From Ruegeria atlantica (GTDB lineage Bacteria > Pseudomonadota > Alphaproteobacteria > Rhodobacterales > Rhodobacteraceae), in assembly GCF_001458195.1 (NCBI RefSeq), contig NZ_CYPU01000008.1:1-38731 (forward strand): DNA of 38,731 bases, written 5' to 3'. The position numbers and the translations under genes were made by a program. Below are positions 7,896 through 16,688 of the stretch, piece after piece (position 1 is the stretch's first letter; the number at the start of each line of letters is the position of its first letter). The notes beneath the pieces are model-generated. The model did not search any database. It had not been told where the DNA came from and was given only the letters and a program-made list of their open reading frames with translations.

Positions 7896-8819
7896 CTACG
7901 ACAACGGCGCCAGACAACGCAGCCCGTGGCCGCCGTCCACTTCCCATTCCGGGGTCTGGGTGCAGATATCCTTGGCAAAAGGACAGCGTTCACGGAATTC
8001 ACATCCAGAGGGGCGTTTAAGCAGGCTGGGGGGTTCACCTTTTAGGGCGATCCGTTCCAACCGCGCATCCGGATCCGGCTCTGGGTTGGCGCTTAACAGG
8101 CAGCGGGTGTAGGGGTGGCGCGGATCTTTGAAAATTGTCTCGGTTGTGCCTTCTTCTACCAACCGGCCCAGATACATGATGCCCATTCTGTCGGCCACGT
8201 GGCGTACAACGCTGAGGTTATGGGTGATGATTACCATCGCCAGACCCAGCCGTTCGCGTAGATCGTTGAGCAGATTCAAAAGCTCACCCTGCACCGACAC
8301 GTCGAGGCCTGCGGTCGGCTCATCCGCGAGGATCAATTTTGGCTCCAACGCCAGCGCTCGGGCCACGCCTACTCGCCGCGCTTGCCCACCCGACAACTGG
8401 TAGGGATAGCGGTCTGCGAAATGCGTGGGCAGATTGACCATTTCCAGCAGTCGCTTGGCTTCTGCATCCAGATCTTTGTCTTTCATACCCTGAATACGGT
8501 AAGGCTCAGTGATCAGGCTGCGGATTGTCAGACGCGGCGACAGGCTTCCCACCGGATCCTGAAACATCATTGCCATGTCTTTGCGCAGCGGGCGCATGAC
8601 ACGTTCCGGCGCGCCGCGAATTTCCTGGCCCTCAAAAGTGACTGAGCCGTCTTGCGCAGGCGCAAGACCCGCAATGGCGCGAATAACAGTCGTTTTGCCA
8701 GAACCGCTTTCGCCAACCAGCGCGTAAGTCTCGCCGGGTTGCACGGTAAAGCTGACACCCGCCAATACATTGACCGGGCCATAGCTGGTTTTAAGGTCCA
8801 CGACGTTCAGCAAGCTCAT
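7896..8819 (-). CDS. dppF: oligopeptide/dipeptide ABC transporter ATPase, DppF type
   Basis: This 307-residue ABC ATPase has Walker A GESGSGKTT, Q-loop FQDP, signature LSGGQARRVG, Walker B LILADEPTAGLD and the switch histidine in ITHNL. The C-terminal oligopeptide-transporter extension carries the cysteine cluster (CEFRERCPFAKDIC...C) that binds an Fe-S cluster in some relatives. The start is the ATG at 8819, which overlaps the stop of the upstream ATPase as ATGA. It would pair with the DppD-type ATPase to drive the permease. The symbol indicates family type, not proven dipeptide specificity. Confidence 0.9.
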   Translation of the reverse strand: MSLLNVVDLKTSYGPVNVLAGVSFTVQPGETYALVGESGSGKTTVIRAIAGLAPAQDGSVTFEGQEIRGAPERVMRPLRKDMAMMFQDPVGSLSPRLTIRSLITEPYRIQGMKDKDLDAEAKRLLEMVNLPTHFADRYPYQLSGGQARRVGVARALALEPKLILADEPTAGLDVSVQGELLNLLNDLRERLGLAMVIITHNLSVVRHVADRMGIMYLGRLVEEGTTETIFKDPRHPYTRCLLSANPEPDPDARLERIALKGEPPSLLKRPSGCEFRERCPFAKDICTQTPEWEVDGGHGLRCLAPLS

Positions 8820-9796
8820 GTTGTGACCTCCTCGTGGTTCAGCCAGCATGCGGCGTGATGGCCTTTTTTCAATTGATCCAACGGCGGCACTTGGGTGGCG
8901 CACCGAGCCATGGCTTGATCACAACGATCCCGGAAGATGCAGCCACCCGGTAGGTTGGCCAGATCAGGCACTTCACCGGGAATGGTCGGCAACACACGCG
9001 CGCGTTCTTTGATATGACCGGGATCACATTCGATCAGGCGACGTGTGTAGGGGTGTTTTGGGTTATGAAAAATCTCACGCACTTCGCCGCTTTCGACAAC
9101 TGCGCCGGCATACATCACCACCACCCGGTCACAGAGTTCCGCAATCACGCCCAGATGGTGCGAGATGAACAGGATGGCACAGTGAAACTCGCGCTGCAGC
9201 TCTTGCAGACGTTCGATGATCTGCACCTCAAGCGTTGCGTCCAGCGCTGTGGTCGGCTCATCCGCGATCAGAAGGTCAGGCTCTGACATCAATGCCATTG
9301 CGATAGCGATCCGTTGGCGCATTCCGCCCGAGAATTCATGCGGGTATTGCTTTAGGCGCGCCTCGGGATCAGGGATGCCAACAGCGCCCAGCATTTTGGC
9401 GGCGTGGGCCAGCTTGTCCGCTTTTGACTGTTTGGAGCGGTGCTGAATATCCAGCATCTGCTGCCCAATGGTCAGAACCGGATTGTGCGTTTGCATCGGG
9501 TCTTGAAAGACGATGGAAATGTCCGCCCCGCGCAGGTCGCGCATATGTCGTTCCGATGATTGCAGCAAATCCTGCCCTTTGAACCTGATCTCACCTTCGC
9601 GGAACCGCGTATTAGGCGCTGTCAAACGCAGGATGGACGAGATCAGAGTGGACTTACCGCAACCGGATTCCCCAACAATGCCAACTATTTCGCCTTTGTT
9701 AACGTCGAATGTGATGTCTCTCAGAGCCTTGAGGTCACCACGGCCTGTTTCGTAGTCGACGCTAAGGTGGTCGATTTCCAATAGTGTGTCGGTCAT
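8816..9796 (-). CDS. dppD: oligopeptide/dipeptide ABC transporter ATPase, DppD type
   Basis: The 326-residue protein has Walker A GESGCGKST, FQDPMQTHNP, signature FSGGMRQRI, Walker B LLIADEPTTALD and switch ISHHLGV, followed by the family's C-terminal cysteine motif (GGCIFRDRCDQAMARC). It hydrolyses ATP on the cytoplasmic face of the peptide importer. Its start overlaps the end of the DppC-type permease gene by four bases, and its stop overlaps the DppF-type start in the same way, so the pair is made in a fixed ratio. Confidence 0.92.
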   Translation of the reverse strand: MTDTLLEIDHLSVDYETGRGDLKALRDITFDVNKGEIVGIVGESGCGKSTLISSILRLTAPNTRFREGEIRFKGQDLLQSSERHMRDLRGADISIVFQDPMQTHNPVLTIGQQMLDIQHRSKQSKADKLAHAAKMLGAVGIPDPEARLKQYPHEFSGGMRQRIAIAMALMSEPDLLIADEPTTALDATLEVQIIERLQELQREFHCAILFISHHLGVIAELCDRVVVMYAGAVVESGEVREIFHNPKHPYTRRLIECDPGHIKERARVLPTIPGEVPDLANLPGGCIFRDRCDQAMARCATQVPPLDQLKKGHHAACWLNHEEVTT

Positions 9797-10650
9797 CGTT
9801 GCTTCCTCAGTTTCGGGTCAACCACATCGCGCAGGCTTTCACCCAGGAACGTGAATCCAAGCGTTGCCAGAATGATCGGCAAGCCCCCACCCACCACCAG
9901 CCACGGCGTTTGACGGATCAGAGAATAGCCATCCTTAAGCAAAGCACCCCAGCTGGGCGTCGGAGGTTTCACACCCAGCCCCAAAAAGGACAGGCCCGCC
10001 TCCAAAGCGATAACCGTGGGGATATCCATGGCCGCCAACACAGCGAGAACGCCAATGATATTAGGCAGCATATGCACGCCAAGAATGCGCGCCATGCTGG
10101 CCCCCATCGACCGCTCTGCCAGAATGAATTCAGAGTTGCGCAACGTCAGTGTCTGGGTTCGCGCGACGCGACCGTAGGTTGGGATCGAAGTCGCCATGAC
10201 GACGAAGACCACGGTTTGCAGGCTGGGTCCGATCAGGGCCACAACGGCAAGCGCAAACATCACCGTTGGAAAAGATCGGATGGTATCGAAGAACAGCATC
10301 AGAAGGTTATCAAGCCACTTGGGCCCATACCCGGCAATCATGCCCAGCGTCAGGCCAATCGCCATAGCGCCGAACACGGCGGGCAATGCCACCTTGAGCG
10401 CAACTTGCCCCCCCGCGATGACCCGCGAAAACGTATCGCGCCCCAATTGGTCTGTACCCAGCAGATGTGCGGCGGACGGTCCTTGCAAGCGGGATTTGAT
10501 ATCCATCGCAATCGGATCATAGGGTACAATCCAATAGGCGAAGATGGCACAGAACACGATGGCACCGACGATGATCAAGCCCATAAGACCAAGCGGGTCG
10601 CGGGCGACGCCGACTATGATTTGGCCAAGTTCGGAACGAGATTTTTTCAT
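9793..10650 (-). CDS. dppC: peptide ABC transporter permease, DppC type
   Basis: This 285-residue inner-membrane protein has an N-terminal helix (residues ~20-42) followed by the DppC hallmark HLLGTDQLGRDTFSRVIAGG, then five more helices. The cytoplasmic EAA loop, which contacts the ATPases, is visible as AERSMGASMARILGVHMLPN, and the family end reads FLGESLRDVVDPKL. The ATG at 10650 has GGGGAGAGAG just upstream and lies 12 bases after the DppB-type gene. It forms the heterodimeric channel with that protein. Confidence 0.92.
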   Translation of the reverse strand: MKKSRSELGQIIVGVARDPLGLMGLIIVGAIVFCAIFAYWIVPYDPIAMDIKSRLQGPSAAHLLGTDQLGRDTFSRVIAGGQVALKVALPAVFGAMAIGLTLGMIAGYGPKWLDNLLMLFFDTIRSFPTVMFALAVVALIGPSLQTVVFVVMATSIPTYGRVARTQTLTLRNSEFILAERSMGASMARILGVHMLPNIIGVLAVLAAMDIPTVIALEAGLSFLGLGVKPPTPSWGALLKDGYSLIRQTPWLVVGGGLPIILATLGFTFLGESLRDVVDPKLRKQR

Positions 10651-10662
10651 GACTCTCTCCCC

Positions 10663-11601
10663 TCAGTTAGCCGTACGTGCACGCGGATCGAGCAACGCAT
10701 TGATCAGATCTGCCAATGCGGTCGACACCACGAACAACGCCGTTGATATAAGGACGGAGCCCATAACAATCGGGTAGTTTCGGGTGGTAATGCTATCGAT
10801 AACCAACTTACCCAAACCCGGACGGGCAAAGACGATTTCAGCAAAAACGGCGGAGCTGAGAAGAAAGCCCATCCCTACCCCGATCACCGTAACGACCGGC
10901 AGAATGGCGATCCGCAGTGCATAAACCATGACCACGCGACGCTCGGCGATGCCAAAGGCGCGCGCCGTGCGCACATGGCTTTCGCCCATAACCTCGAGCA
11001 TCGAGGCGCGTACCAACCGGGCAATGTAGCCAACCCAGCTTAGCCCGATGGCAAAGGCGGGCAGAACCAGATGGTCGAGGCGGTCCCAGAACCCCTCTCC
11101 GGCACCGATTGCGGGAAACCATTGCAGATGCACGGCGAATACCAGCAGCGCCAAAAGCGCGACAACAAAGGCCGGGGCAGCCACGAAGCTGACGGATATT
11201 GCGGCGGTGATCCGGTCGATCAGCGTGTTGGGATGCGCCGCCGCATAGGCACCAAGTGCGATGCCCAGGCTTGCAGACCACAAGATTGACGCAAAAATCA
11301 GTTCCAGCGTGAACGGCAATTGCTGGAACACGATGTCCGTCACGGAACGCCCCGAAAATACATCGGTTCCCAGGTCACCTTGCAAAAGATTTCCATAGAA
11401 GATCAAAAGCTGTTTCCAGATCGGTTGATCAAGCCCCAGCGCCGCTGTGAGTTGGGCCTGAAGTTCGGGCGTGGCACGCGGGCCCAGCATGATCTGGACC
11501 GGATCGCCAGGCACGGCGCGGATCATCAGGAACATGACGGTGACCGCCACGAACAAGATGAGCAGCGACAGCCCGAAGCGACGGGTTGCGAAATTCAGCA
11601 T
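10663..11601 (-). CDS. dppB: peptide ABC transporter permease, DppB type
   Basis: This ~312-residue permease has the DppB N-terminus (RRFGLSLLILFVAVTVMFLM followed by RAVPGDPVQIMLG), a ~100-residue periplasmic segment with LGLDQPIWKQ, then the transmembrane core and an EAA loop (TARAFGIAERRVVMVYALR). It ends LINALLDPRART, as usual. I prefer the ATG at 11601, about ten bases past an AGGAG, over an in-frame TTG at 11607 only four bases from it. It sits 86 bases after the binding-protein gene, across a strong hairpin, which fits lower expression than the binding protein. Confidence 0.9.
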   Translation of the reverse strand: MLNFATRRFGLSLLILFVAVTVMFLMIRAVPGDPVQIMLGPRATPELQAQLTAALGLDQPIWKQLLIFYGNLLQGDLGTDVFSGRSVTDIVFQQLPFTLELIFASILWSASLGIALGAYAAAHPNTLIDRITAAISVSFVAAPAFVVALLALLVFAVHLQWFPAIGAGEGFWDRLDHLVLPAFAIGLSWVGYIARLVRASMLEVMGESHVRTARAFGIAERRVVMVYALRIAILPVVTVIGVGMGFLLSSAVFAEIVFARPGLGKLVIDSITTRNYPIVMGSVLISTALFVVSTALADLINALLDPRARTAN

Positions 11602-11639
11602 GGCCAACTGGCTCCTTATGGCTTGATGGCGTTCAATTT

Positions 11640-11670
11640 GGCACGGCGAGCGTTACGCGCCCGCCGTACC
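11640..11670 (-). promoter_or_regulatory. intra-operon hairpin after the binding-protein gene
   Basis: On the minus-strand transcript a 13-base-pair stem forms around a five-base loop: eleven Watson-Crick pairs and two G-U wobbles. On the plus strand those two positions would be C-A mismatches, so the element is built for minus-strand RNA. Such hairpins commonly protect the abundant binding-protein mRNA and reduce read-through into permease genes. There is no U-tract, so it is not a full terminator. Confidence 0.55.
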
Positions 11671-11687
11671 CGGTCGACCTGGAGAGG

Positions 11688-13253
11688 TCAGGTCGCCTTG
11701 CCGAAATAGCGAAGCAACGACAGGCCATCTGGCCGCAATGCAGGAATGACGCGAGCGCTGTGAATAACCGGAGTTGCCTCATGGGTGATGAAGCGATAGG
11801 CGCCGCTTTCTTCCATTAGATCCTGCGCGCGCTGATACATTTCCGCCCGCTTTGCGATATCCGTTTCCGCAGCCGCAGTTTCGTGAATCTCGTTGAATTC
11901 AGGGCTGTTAAAGCGTTCCCAGTTCCATTTTCCGATCTGTTCAGGCGTGAACCACGACGTTGCATAATACGGATCTGGGGTCATCGAAAAACGGTTCAAA
12001 ACGAGCTGCAGGTTTTCATTGTCGCCGGACGCCCAGAATGCACCGGATTCCAGAACGTTGACTTCAACCGTGATCCCAATTTGCGCGAGCGTCGCCTGAA
12101 TGATCTGAGCCGTTGTCGTGAAGGTCGTTTTGTTCAGCGTGTCGAGGGTCAGCGTGACATTGGTTTCACCGGATTCCGCCAGCAGCTGTGCCGCCTTCTC
12201 AAAATCCGCCGCCGGTGGCACCAGCGAAGAGGACCGATGCCCAGCAAGACCCGGTGCGATGATGCCGGTCGCTGGTTCGGCAGCACCAAAATATGCGGCC
12301 TCCAGAATGCTGGGTACATCCACCGCGTGCTGAATCGCCTGCCGCAGTTTTTGATTTTGCAGCTTTGGATGCTCGACGTTCATGCCCATCCAGACATAAT
12401 AAAGCGAGGGTTTTTCGACCAGCGATCCACCATTGGGAACCCCGGCGCGGTAACGCTCGACCGAGCCCAGCGACACGCGGGTTACATCCAGTTCACCCGC
12501 CTCGAACGCAATCTCGGCAGTGTTTTCATCGTCAATCGGATAGATCTCGACGGTGTCCCAAGTGGGCGCGTCCCCTTTCCAGTCGGGGTTGCGCTTAAGA
12601 ACAGTCTTTTCCTTGGGCGACCAGCTGTCGCGCAGGTAAGGACCGGATTCCGCAACCGGATCAGCGCCGATCCGGCCGCCGGCGGCTTCGACCGCTGCTT
12701 TCGAGACAATGTTGCCAGTGATATACGGCAGGGCAATCGACCAGATCGGTGCAAACGGGCTGTTCAGAACGATCGTTCCTTCACGTTCTCCGGTGACCTC
12801 AACATGGCTGAATGGCCCCAGGTCGGGTTTGTTCGGACTGTCGGTTGCGTCGTCCACGATCCGTTCCATGCTGAACTTGACGTCCTCGGCGGTCATGGCG
12901 CCAAATCCATTGGTGAACCCGATATCATCACGCAATGCGAACTTGATATGGGTCGGATCAACCTGCTCGATCATCGTGGCGGCATCCATCTGCCAGCCCC
13001 ATTCCTCGCCTGGTTTGTACTGAATCAGCTTGTTGTAGATCGAGGCATGAACCTCTTCTTCAACGACACCAACGGAATGGGCCGGATCCATGTTCTGCGC
13101 ATCTCCATAGGCCCGCACCCGCAGCACGCCGTCATCTGCCGCAAACGCACGGTTCGCCCATCCCATCGGAAGCGCCGTGGCGGCCCCAAGCGCGGTTGCA
13201 CCTTTCAGGAACCTCCGCCGACCTACATTGGCCTTTGTCCATTCGATCTTCAT
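11688..13253 (-). CDS. dppA: family-5 extracellular solute-binding protein, Tat-exported
   Basis: This 521-residue periplasmic receptor feeds the importer encoded downstream. The N-terminus VGRRRFLKGATALGAATALP is a twin-arginine signal, with likely cleavage after AFA at residue ~38. The mature protein shows the SBP_bac_5 layout: early MDPAHSVGVVEEEVHASIYNK, then FALRDDIGFTNG, AEDVKFSMERIVD, and FEAGELDVTRV in the second lobe. The ATG at 13253 has a strong AGGGAGG five bases upstream, only 21 bases after the hydrolase gene. Family-5 receptors bind peptides but also opines, nickel chelates and other amides, so the ligand is open. Confidence 0.9.
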   Translation of the reverse strand: MKIEWTKANVGRRRFLKGATALGAATALPMGWANRAFAADDGVLRVRAYGDAQNMDPAHSVGVVEEEVHASIYNKLIQYKPGEEWGWQMDAATMIEQVDPTHIKFALRDDIGFTNGFGAMTAEDVKFSMERIVDDATDSPNKPDLGPFSHVEVTGEREGTIVLNSPFAPIWSIALPYITGNIVSKAAVEAAGGRIGADPVAESGPYLRDSWSPKEKTVLKRNPDWKGDAPTWDTVEIYPIDDENTAEIAFEAGELDVTRVSLGSVERYRAGVPNGGSLVEKPSLYYVWMGMNVEHPKLQNQKLRQAIQHAVDVPSILEAAYFGAAEPATGIIAPGLAGHRSSSLVPPAADFEKAAQLLAESGETNVTLTLDTLNKTTFTTTAQIIQATLAQIGITVEVNVLESGAFWASGDNENLQLVLNRFSMTPDPYYATSWFTPEQIGKWNWERFNSPEFNEIHETAAAETDIAKRAEMYQRAQDLMEESGAYRFITHEATPVIHSARVIPALRPDGLSLLRYFGKAT

Positions 13254-13274
13254 AGTATCCTCCCTTGGATTAAG

Positions 13275-15251
13275 TTAAAGAAGTCCGCGCGGAACGGTTT
13301 CGGACCATTCCTTCGTCAAAACTTCGATTTCATCTGCACCTTCAGTGGCGCGTAGTTTGCGGTAGAGATAGAAATTTTGCGCGTCGCAGGTCATCCGGCA
13401 TTCGGTTGAGATGGCGACTTGCCAATCTTCGCGCTCGAACGAAAAACTCCAAGCGGTCTCGAAATGTGCGGTTGTCGGGTCATCGGGGTGAATGCAGTAG
13501 CGCATACGAACGTCACTGCCGACAATCAGATCATGATACGGGTCGCGCGATTTTCCGTAGTCATCAAATGTCTCCAGAACCACCTGACCATTCTTGGTCA
13601 CGGTGCGTTCGGATTGCGCGGATGGTGGACGCAATTGTTCACCGGCAAGAACTGGATAGTTCTGTGCCGGGCCAGGTTCAGAGGCTTGAACCTCATGTGT
13701 GACTTCCCGCACCGGCAAATGCAAGGTGCAATCCTGCAAGTGCATTGTCACCTCGGCCGAGTGCGGTGCTGGCCAGACGATCGGCCAGTATGACGTCGAC
13801 AGCGCCAGTCGCAACACGTGACCCTCGCGCAAATAATGCGCGCATTCGTTCAGAACAATTTCGGCTTCATAGATTTCACCCGGCCGCAGACTTTCGGGCG
13901 TTTCATGGCTGCGGTAGTGGCACAGGTTCAGTGGACGATAGCTGATGCGCTGCGATACACCTACGGGCGAGACATCGCATAACCGCGCGACAAGTTGAGC
14001 AACAGGTCGATCTACCGAAAACCTAAACTTCAGCTTTGCTCGGCCCAGCAGCTCCAGCGGGGCCTGCAGCGGCGCGCTGTCAAAACAAACCGACAGGGCA
14101 TCATCCCTTGCCTGATCCCCTGCAAGTTCATTGTCGATCCGCATGCCCGCACAGAAATATCCGCCTTCCCTACCGACATGGCTGGGTGATGTGACAGCGA
14201 CCGTGCCTGTAGCCGGTTCCCGGGAAAACCCCCCTTGCGCCAAATGCCAAGCCTGTTCAGACACATGCGGCGACGGCCACGTGGTTTCCGCAATCCAACG
14301 ACCTTGCCGAGCAGAGTTGTGCGCCTTCGGATTGAAGTGTTCCTGCATGTAAGTCCTGTACGCAGGCAAGTCCTCGGCCCCATTTTCCTGTCCTTTCAGC
14401 CAGCGGTCAAACCAGCCGATCACTTCGGAGTGAAAGTCTGCAGGATCGAGTTTCGAGATATGAGGATAGCGGTGTTCCCAAGGCCCAATGACGGCTTTGG
14501 TAGGCACGGCTAGGTTGGCTGCCAATGCCGTGGGCGCATTGACATAAGCATCTGCCCATCCAGTGATAGCCAAAACAGGCGTTTGGATCGCAGACCAATC
14601 CTCGCAAACCGAGCCATGTTTCCAAAACGCGTCACGTGTCTGATGGCGCAGCCAATCCGCAGCAGAAAATGGGACGCTTTGCAGTCGGGTTAGCCAATCC
14701 TCACGCCAATCTGCACGAAGGTCCGGATCAGCGGGTCGGGTCAGGTAGGCAAACATTTGGCCGCCCCAATTCATGTTGTCACTCAGCAGGCACCCGCCCA
14801 TAAAATGGATGTCATCCGAATAGCGATCCACGGTCGAGGCGACGCTGACGACGGCCTTTAATGCTGGTGGTTGTCGAAAGGCTAGCTGCAAGCCGTTAAA
14901 TCCGCCCCACGATATCCCGATCATCCCGATATGGCCGTCACACCAATCCTGCGCGGCGATCCAGGCTATGACTTCCTCACCATCATGCAGTTCCTGCTCA
15001 GAGTACTCATCGTCGAATTGCCCTTCGCTGTCCCCGGTGCCAGCTATGTCAACGCGGATGCAGACATAGCCTGCCTCGGCAAAAGTCGTGTGTGTCGTTT
15101 CATCTCGTGGCGCAGTGCCGTCACGTTTGCGGTAAGGCAGGTATTCCAGAATAGCCGCGGCTGGACCGGTGTCAGGTAACCAAAGACGCGCAGCAAGCCT
15201 CCGCCCATCAGGAAGTGTGATCCATGTGTTTTCGATGGTTTCAAATGGCAT
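13275..15251 (-). CDS. CocE/NonD-family serine hydrolase (X-Pro dipeptidyl-peptidase fold)
   Basis: The 658-residue protein has the three-part build of the CocE/S15 family. An alpha/beta-hydrolase core starts WITLPDGRRLAARLWLP and holds GISWGGFNG with the nucleophilic Ser, the acid in GWADAYVN and the His in GPWEHRYPH; a C-terminal jelly-roll domain follows. Relatives hydrolyse esters (cocaine esterase), acyl groups on peptides, or X-Pro peptides. No signal peptide is evident from the ATG at 15251, so it acts inside the cell on imported substrate. I chose that ATG because the upstream reading starts at a TTG without support. It is the first gene of the eight-gene operon. Confidence 0.88.
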   Translation of the reverse strand: MPFETIENTWITLPDGRRLAARLWLPDTGPAAAILEYLPYRKRDGTAPRDETTHTTFAEAGYVCIRVDIAGTGDSEGQFDDEYSEQELHDGEEVIAWIAAQDWCDGHIGMIGISWGGFNGLQLAFRQPPALKAVVSVASTVDRYSDDIHFMGGCLLSDNMNWGGQMFAYLTRPADPDLRADWREDWLTRLQSVPFSAADWLRHQTRDAFWKHGSVCEDWSAIQTPVLAITGWADAYVNAPTALAANLAVPTKAVIGPWEHRYPHISKLDPADFHSEVIGWFDRWLKGQENGAEDLPAYRTYMQEHFNPKAHNSARQGRWIAETTWPSPHVSEQAWHLAQGGFSREPATGTVAVTSPSHVGREGGYFCAGMRIDNELAGDQARDDALSVCFDSAPLQAPLELLGRAKLKFRFSVDRPVAQLVARLCDVSPVGVSQRISYRPLNLCHYRSHETPESLRPGEIYEAEIVLNECAHYLREGHVLRLALSTSYWPIVWPAPHSAEVTMHLQDCTLHLPVREVTHEVQASEPGPAQNYPVLAGEQLRPPSAQSERTVTKNGQVVLETFDDYGKSRDPYHDLIVGSDVRMRYCIHPDDPTTAHFETAWSFSFEREDWQVAISTECRMTCDAQNFYLYRKLRATEGADEIEVLTKEWSETVPRGLL

Positions 15252-15336
15252 TTGCGGGCTTGTTTGTTGCGAGCTGATGCTGAAGAAGAAACCAGTTTGC
15301 AGGGAAAACAAATTGTGCGATCTTGCGTGAATTAAT

Positions 15337-15356
15337 GCTATTTGTCGCGAGATAGC
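15337..15356. promoter_or_regulatory. candidate operator in the divergent promoter region
   Basis: An inverted repeat GCTAT-N10-ATAGC surrounds the self-complementary hexamer TCGCGA. It lies between the first gene of the peptide/amide operon (start 15251) and the divergent XRE-type regulator gene (start 15381), the usual place for an autoregulatory operator. No binding evidence exists beyond symmetry and position. Confidence 0.3.
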
Positions 15357-15380
15357 GTCAGAACGCGAAAGGTTTTACCT

Positions 15381-16142
15381 GTGTCAGAGAATTTTTCTGC
15401 AAACCTAAAGTCTTTATGTGCAGAACACGGCAGTATTTCGCAGATTTGCCGCGATATCGGCGTCAACAGACAGCAGTTCAACCGTTACCTGAATGGCTCT
15501 AGCCTGCCTTCGGCCCACAACATGCGCCGCATTGCACGCCATTTCGATCTGACCGAGGCTGAACTCTTCGCGGAAACAACAAGCTTTGAACGCATGCTAA
15601 AGGGTGTCCTGCCACAAATTGGCAAAACACCCACAGATGCGTTTCTGGATCCCTTTCTGGATCAACAGAAAAACCTCAGACGTTACGTAGGTTTCTACCA
15701 TTCATATTTTTGCACGCCCTCTTGGGAAGGAAAGATCTTCTGCTCGCTAATACGCATCCAGGAAGTTGAAGGGCTTATCACGATCCGCTCTCGGGAAATT
15801 GCCACATCCCCAGACAAAAGCACGCATCAGATTTCGCGCTATGCTGGCTTGGTGACAATGCGGGGAAACAGGATATTTGTGACTGAACACGAGCTCGCGC
15901 GCGAAGGCAGCGTTGCCAATACGATCCTGTACTCGGCGCACCGTCAACAATTGAAGTATCTGCGAGGAATGACTATGGGCGTCGCATGGCGCCCTTACCC
16001 GCATCCCTACGCAGCCAAAACAATCTGGAAACGCTTGCACGAGCGTGTATCAGCGCGCGAGGCTATAACCGCTTGTGGTATATACCCAATCCAGAGCAAT
16101 AAGATCGATCCAACTGTCAGGAAACACCTGACCGAGGCTTAA
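15381..16142 (+). CDS. XRE-type helix-turn-helix regulator, divergent from the peptide/amide operon
   Basis: This 253-residue protein has an N-terminal Cro/C1-type helix-turn-helix at residues ~5-60: GSISQICRDIGVNRQQFNRY followed by LNGSSLPSAHNMRRIARHFD. The remaining ~190 residues are a globular domain I cannot assign; it could sense a ligand. I place the start at the GTG at 15381, nine bases after AAAGG; an upstream TTG at 15342 would fall inside the candidate operator. It faces the hydrolase/transporter operon head to head, so it most likely controls that operon. Confidence 0.8.
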   Translation: MSENFSANLKSLCAEHGSISQICRDIGVNRQQFNRYLNGSSLPSAHNMRRIARHFDLTEAELFAETTSFERMLKGVLPQIGKTPTDAFLDPFLDQQKNLRRYVGFYHSYFCTPSWEGKIFCSLIRIQEVEGLITIRSREIATSPDKSTHQISRYAGLVTMRGNRIFVTEHELAREGSVANTILYSAHRQQLKYLRGMTMGVAWRPYPHPYAAKTIWKRLHERVSAREAITACGIYPIQSNKIDPTVRKHLTEA

Positions 16143-16688
16143 AGCGTCGAACTAACATTGTTGGCTGCACAGTTTCCTCGGTACTGCATTCAGTTCCAAT
16201 GACACATTTTCTTTCAGGCTGTGCTAAATCAACATCGCCAAACGCGGCGATGGCGTGACTTCATCCCTAGCGTTTTGACGATAGGATTTAACGCCTGAGA
16301 TCATTTAGTGCCAGATTTGCAAGGCGGCTCGGTCGACGCCATCGGTCTTGCCTGTGCAATGGTAAATGTTCGACCTTGGTTGCAGTAAAGAGGCGGCTTT
16401 TGACCCGCGCTTCACCGCGGCCGAGAATGACCGTTCTGGCGACGTTAGTTGCAACGCAGCGTTATTCGTGCTGCTCCCGCGAACGAATACTGCGTCAGCA
16501 ATGGCTGCTTGAGCAAAAGTCGGGTCCGTCCGCATCTCGGTCATAGCCGTGTTTTCTGCCAGTGTCTGCTCTCGCCCGAAGCGGCCGTTCGAGGCAGAAA
16601 CTTCGGTTTTCCTCGTCCAAACGACTGCTAAAAGGCGCTTAGCCGTTATCCGACAAAATTGCTCGAATGACCGAGTCGAGCCCAAAGC
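16143..16688. other. 546-bp gap with no convincing gene
   Basis: The interval between the XRE regulator and the TPR protein holds a minus-strand open frame (16305-16685) whose composition looks like chance translation: no domain, no usable ribosome site and runs of small polar residues. It seems to be degenerate intergenic sequence of the same style as other gaps in the window. Confidence 0.5.

Noticed and set aside
9784..10746. 320-codon plus-strand frame opposite the DppC/DppB genes
   Set aside because: It is the antisense shadow of well-supported permease genes; rich in His, Arg and Gln with no domain.
11883..13355. 490-codon plus-strand frame opposite the binding-protein gene
   Set aside because: Antisense shadow of the solute-binding protein gene caused by GC-biased codon use.
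16305..16685. 126-codon minus-strand frame in the 16-kb gap
   Set aside because: No domain, no ribosome site and composition like chance translation of degenerate intergenic sequence.
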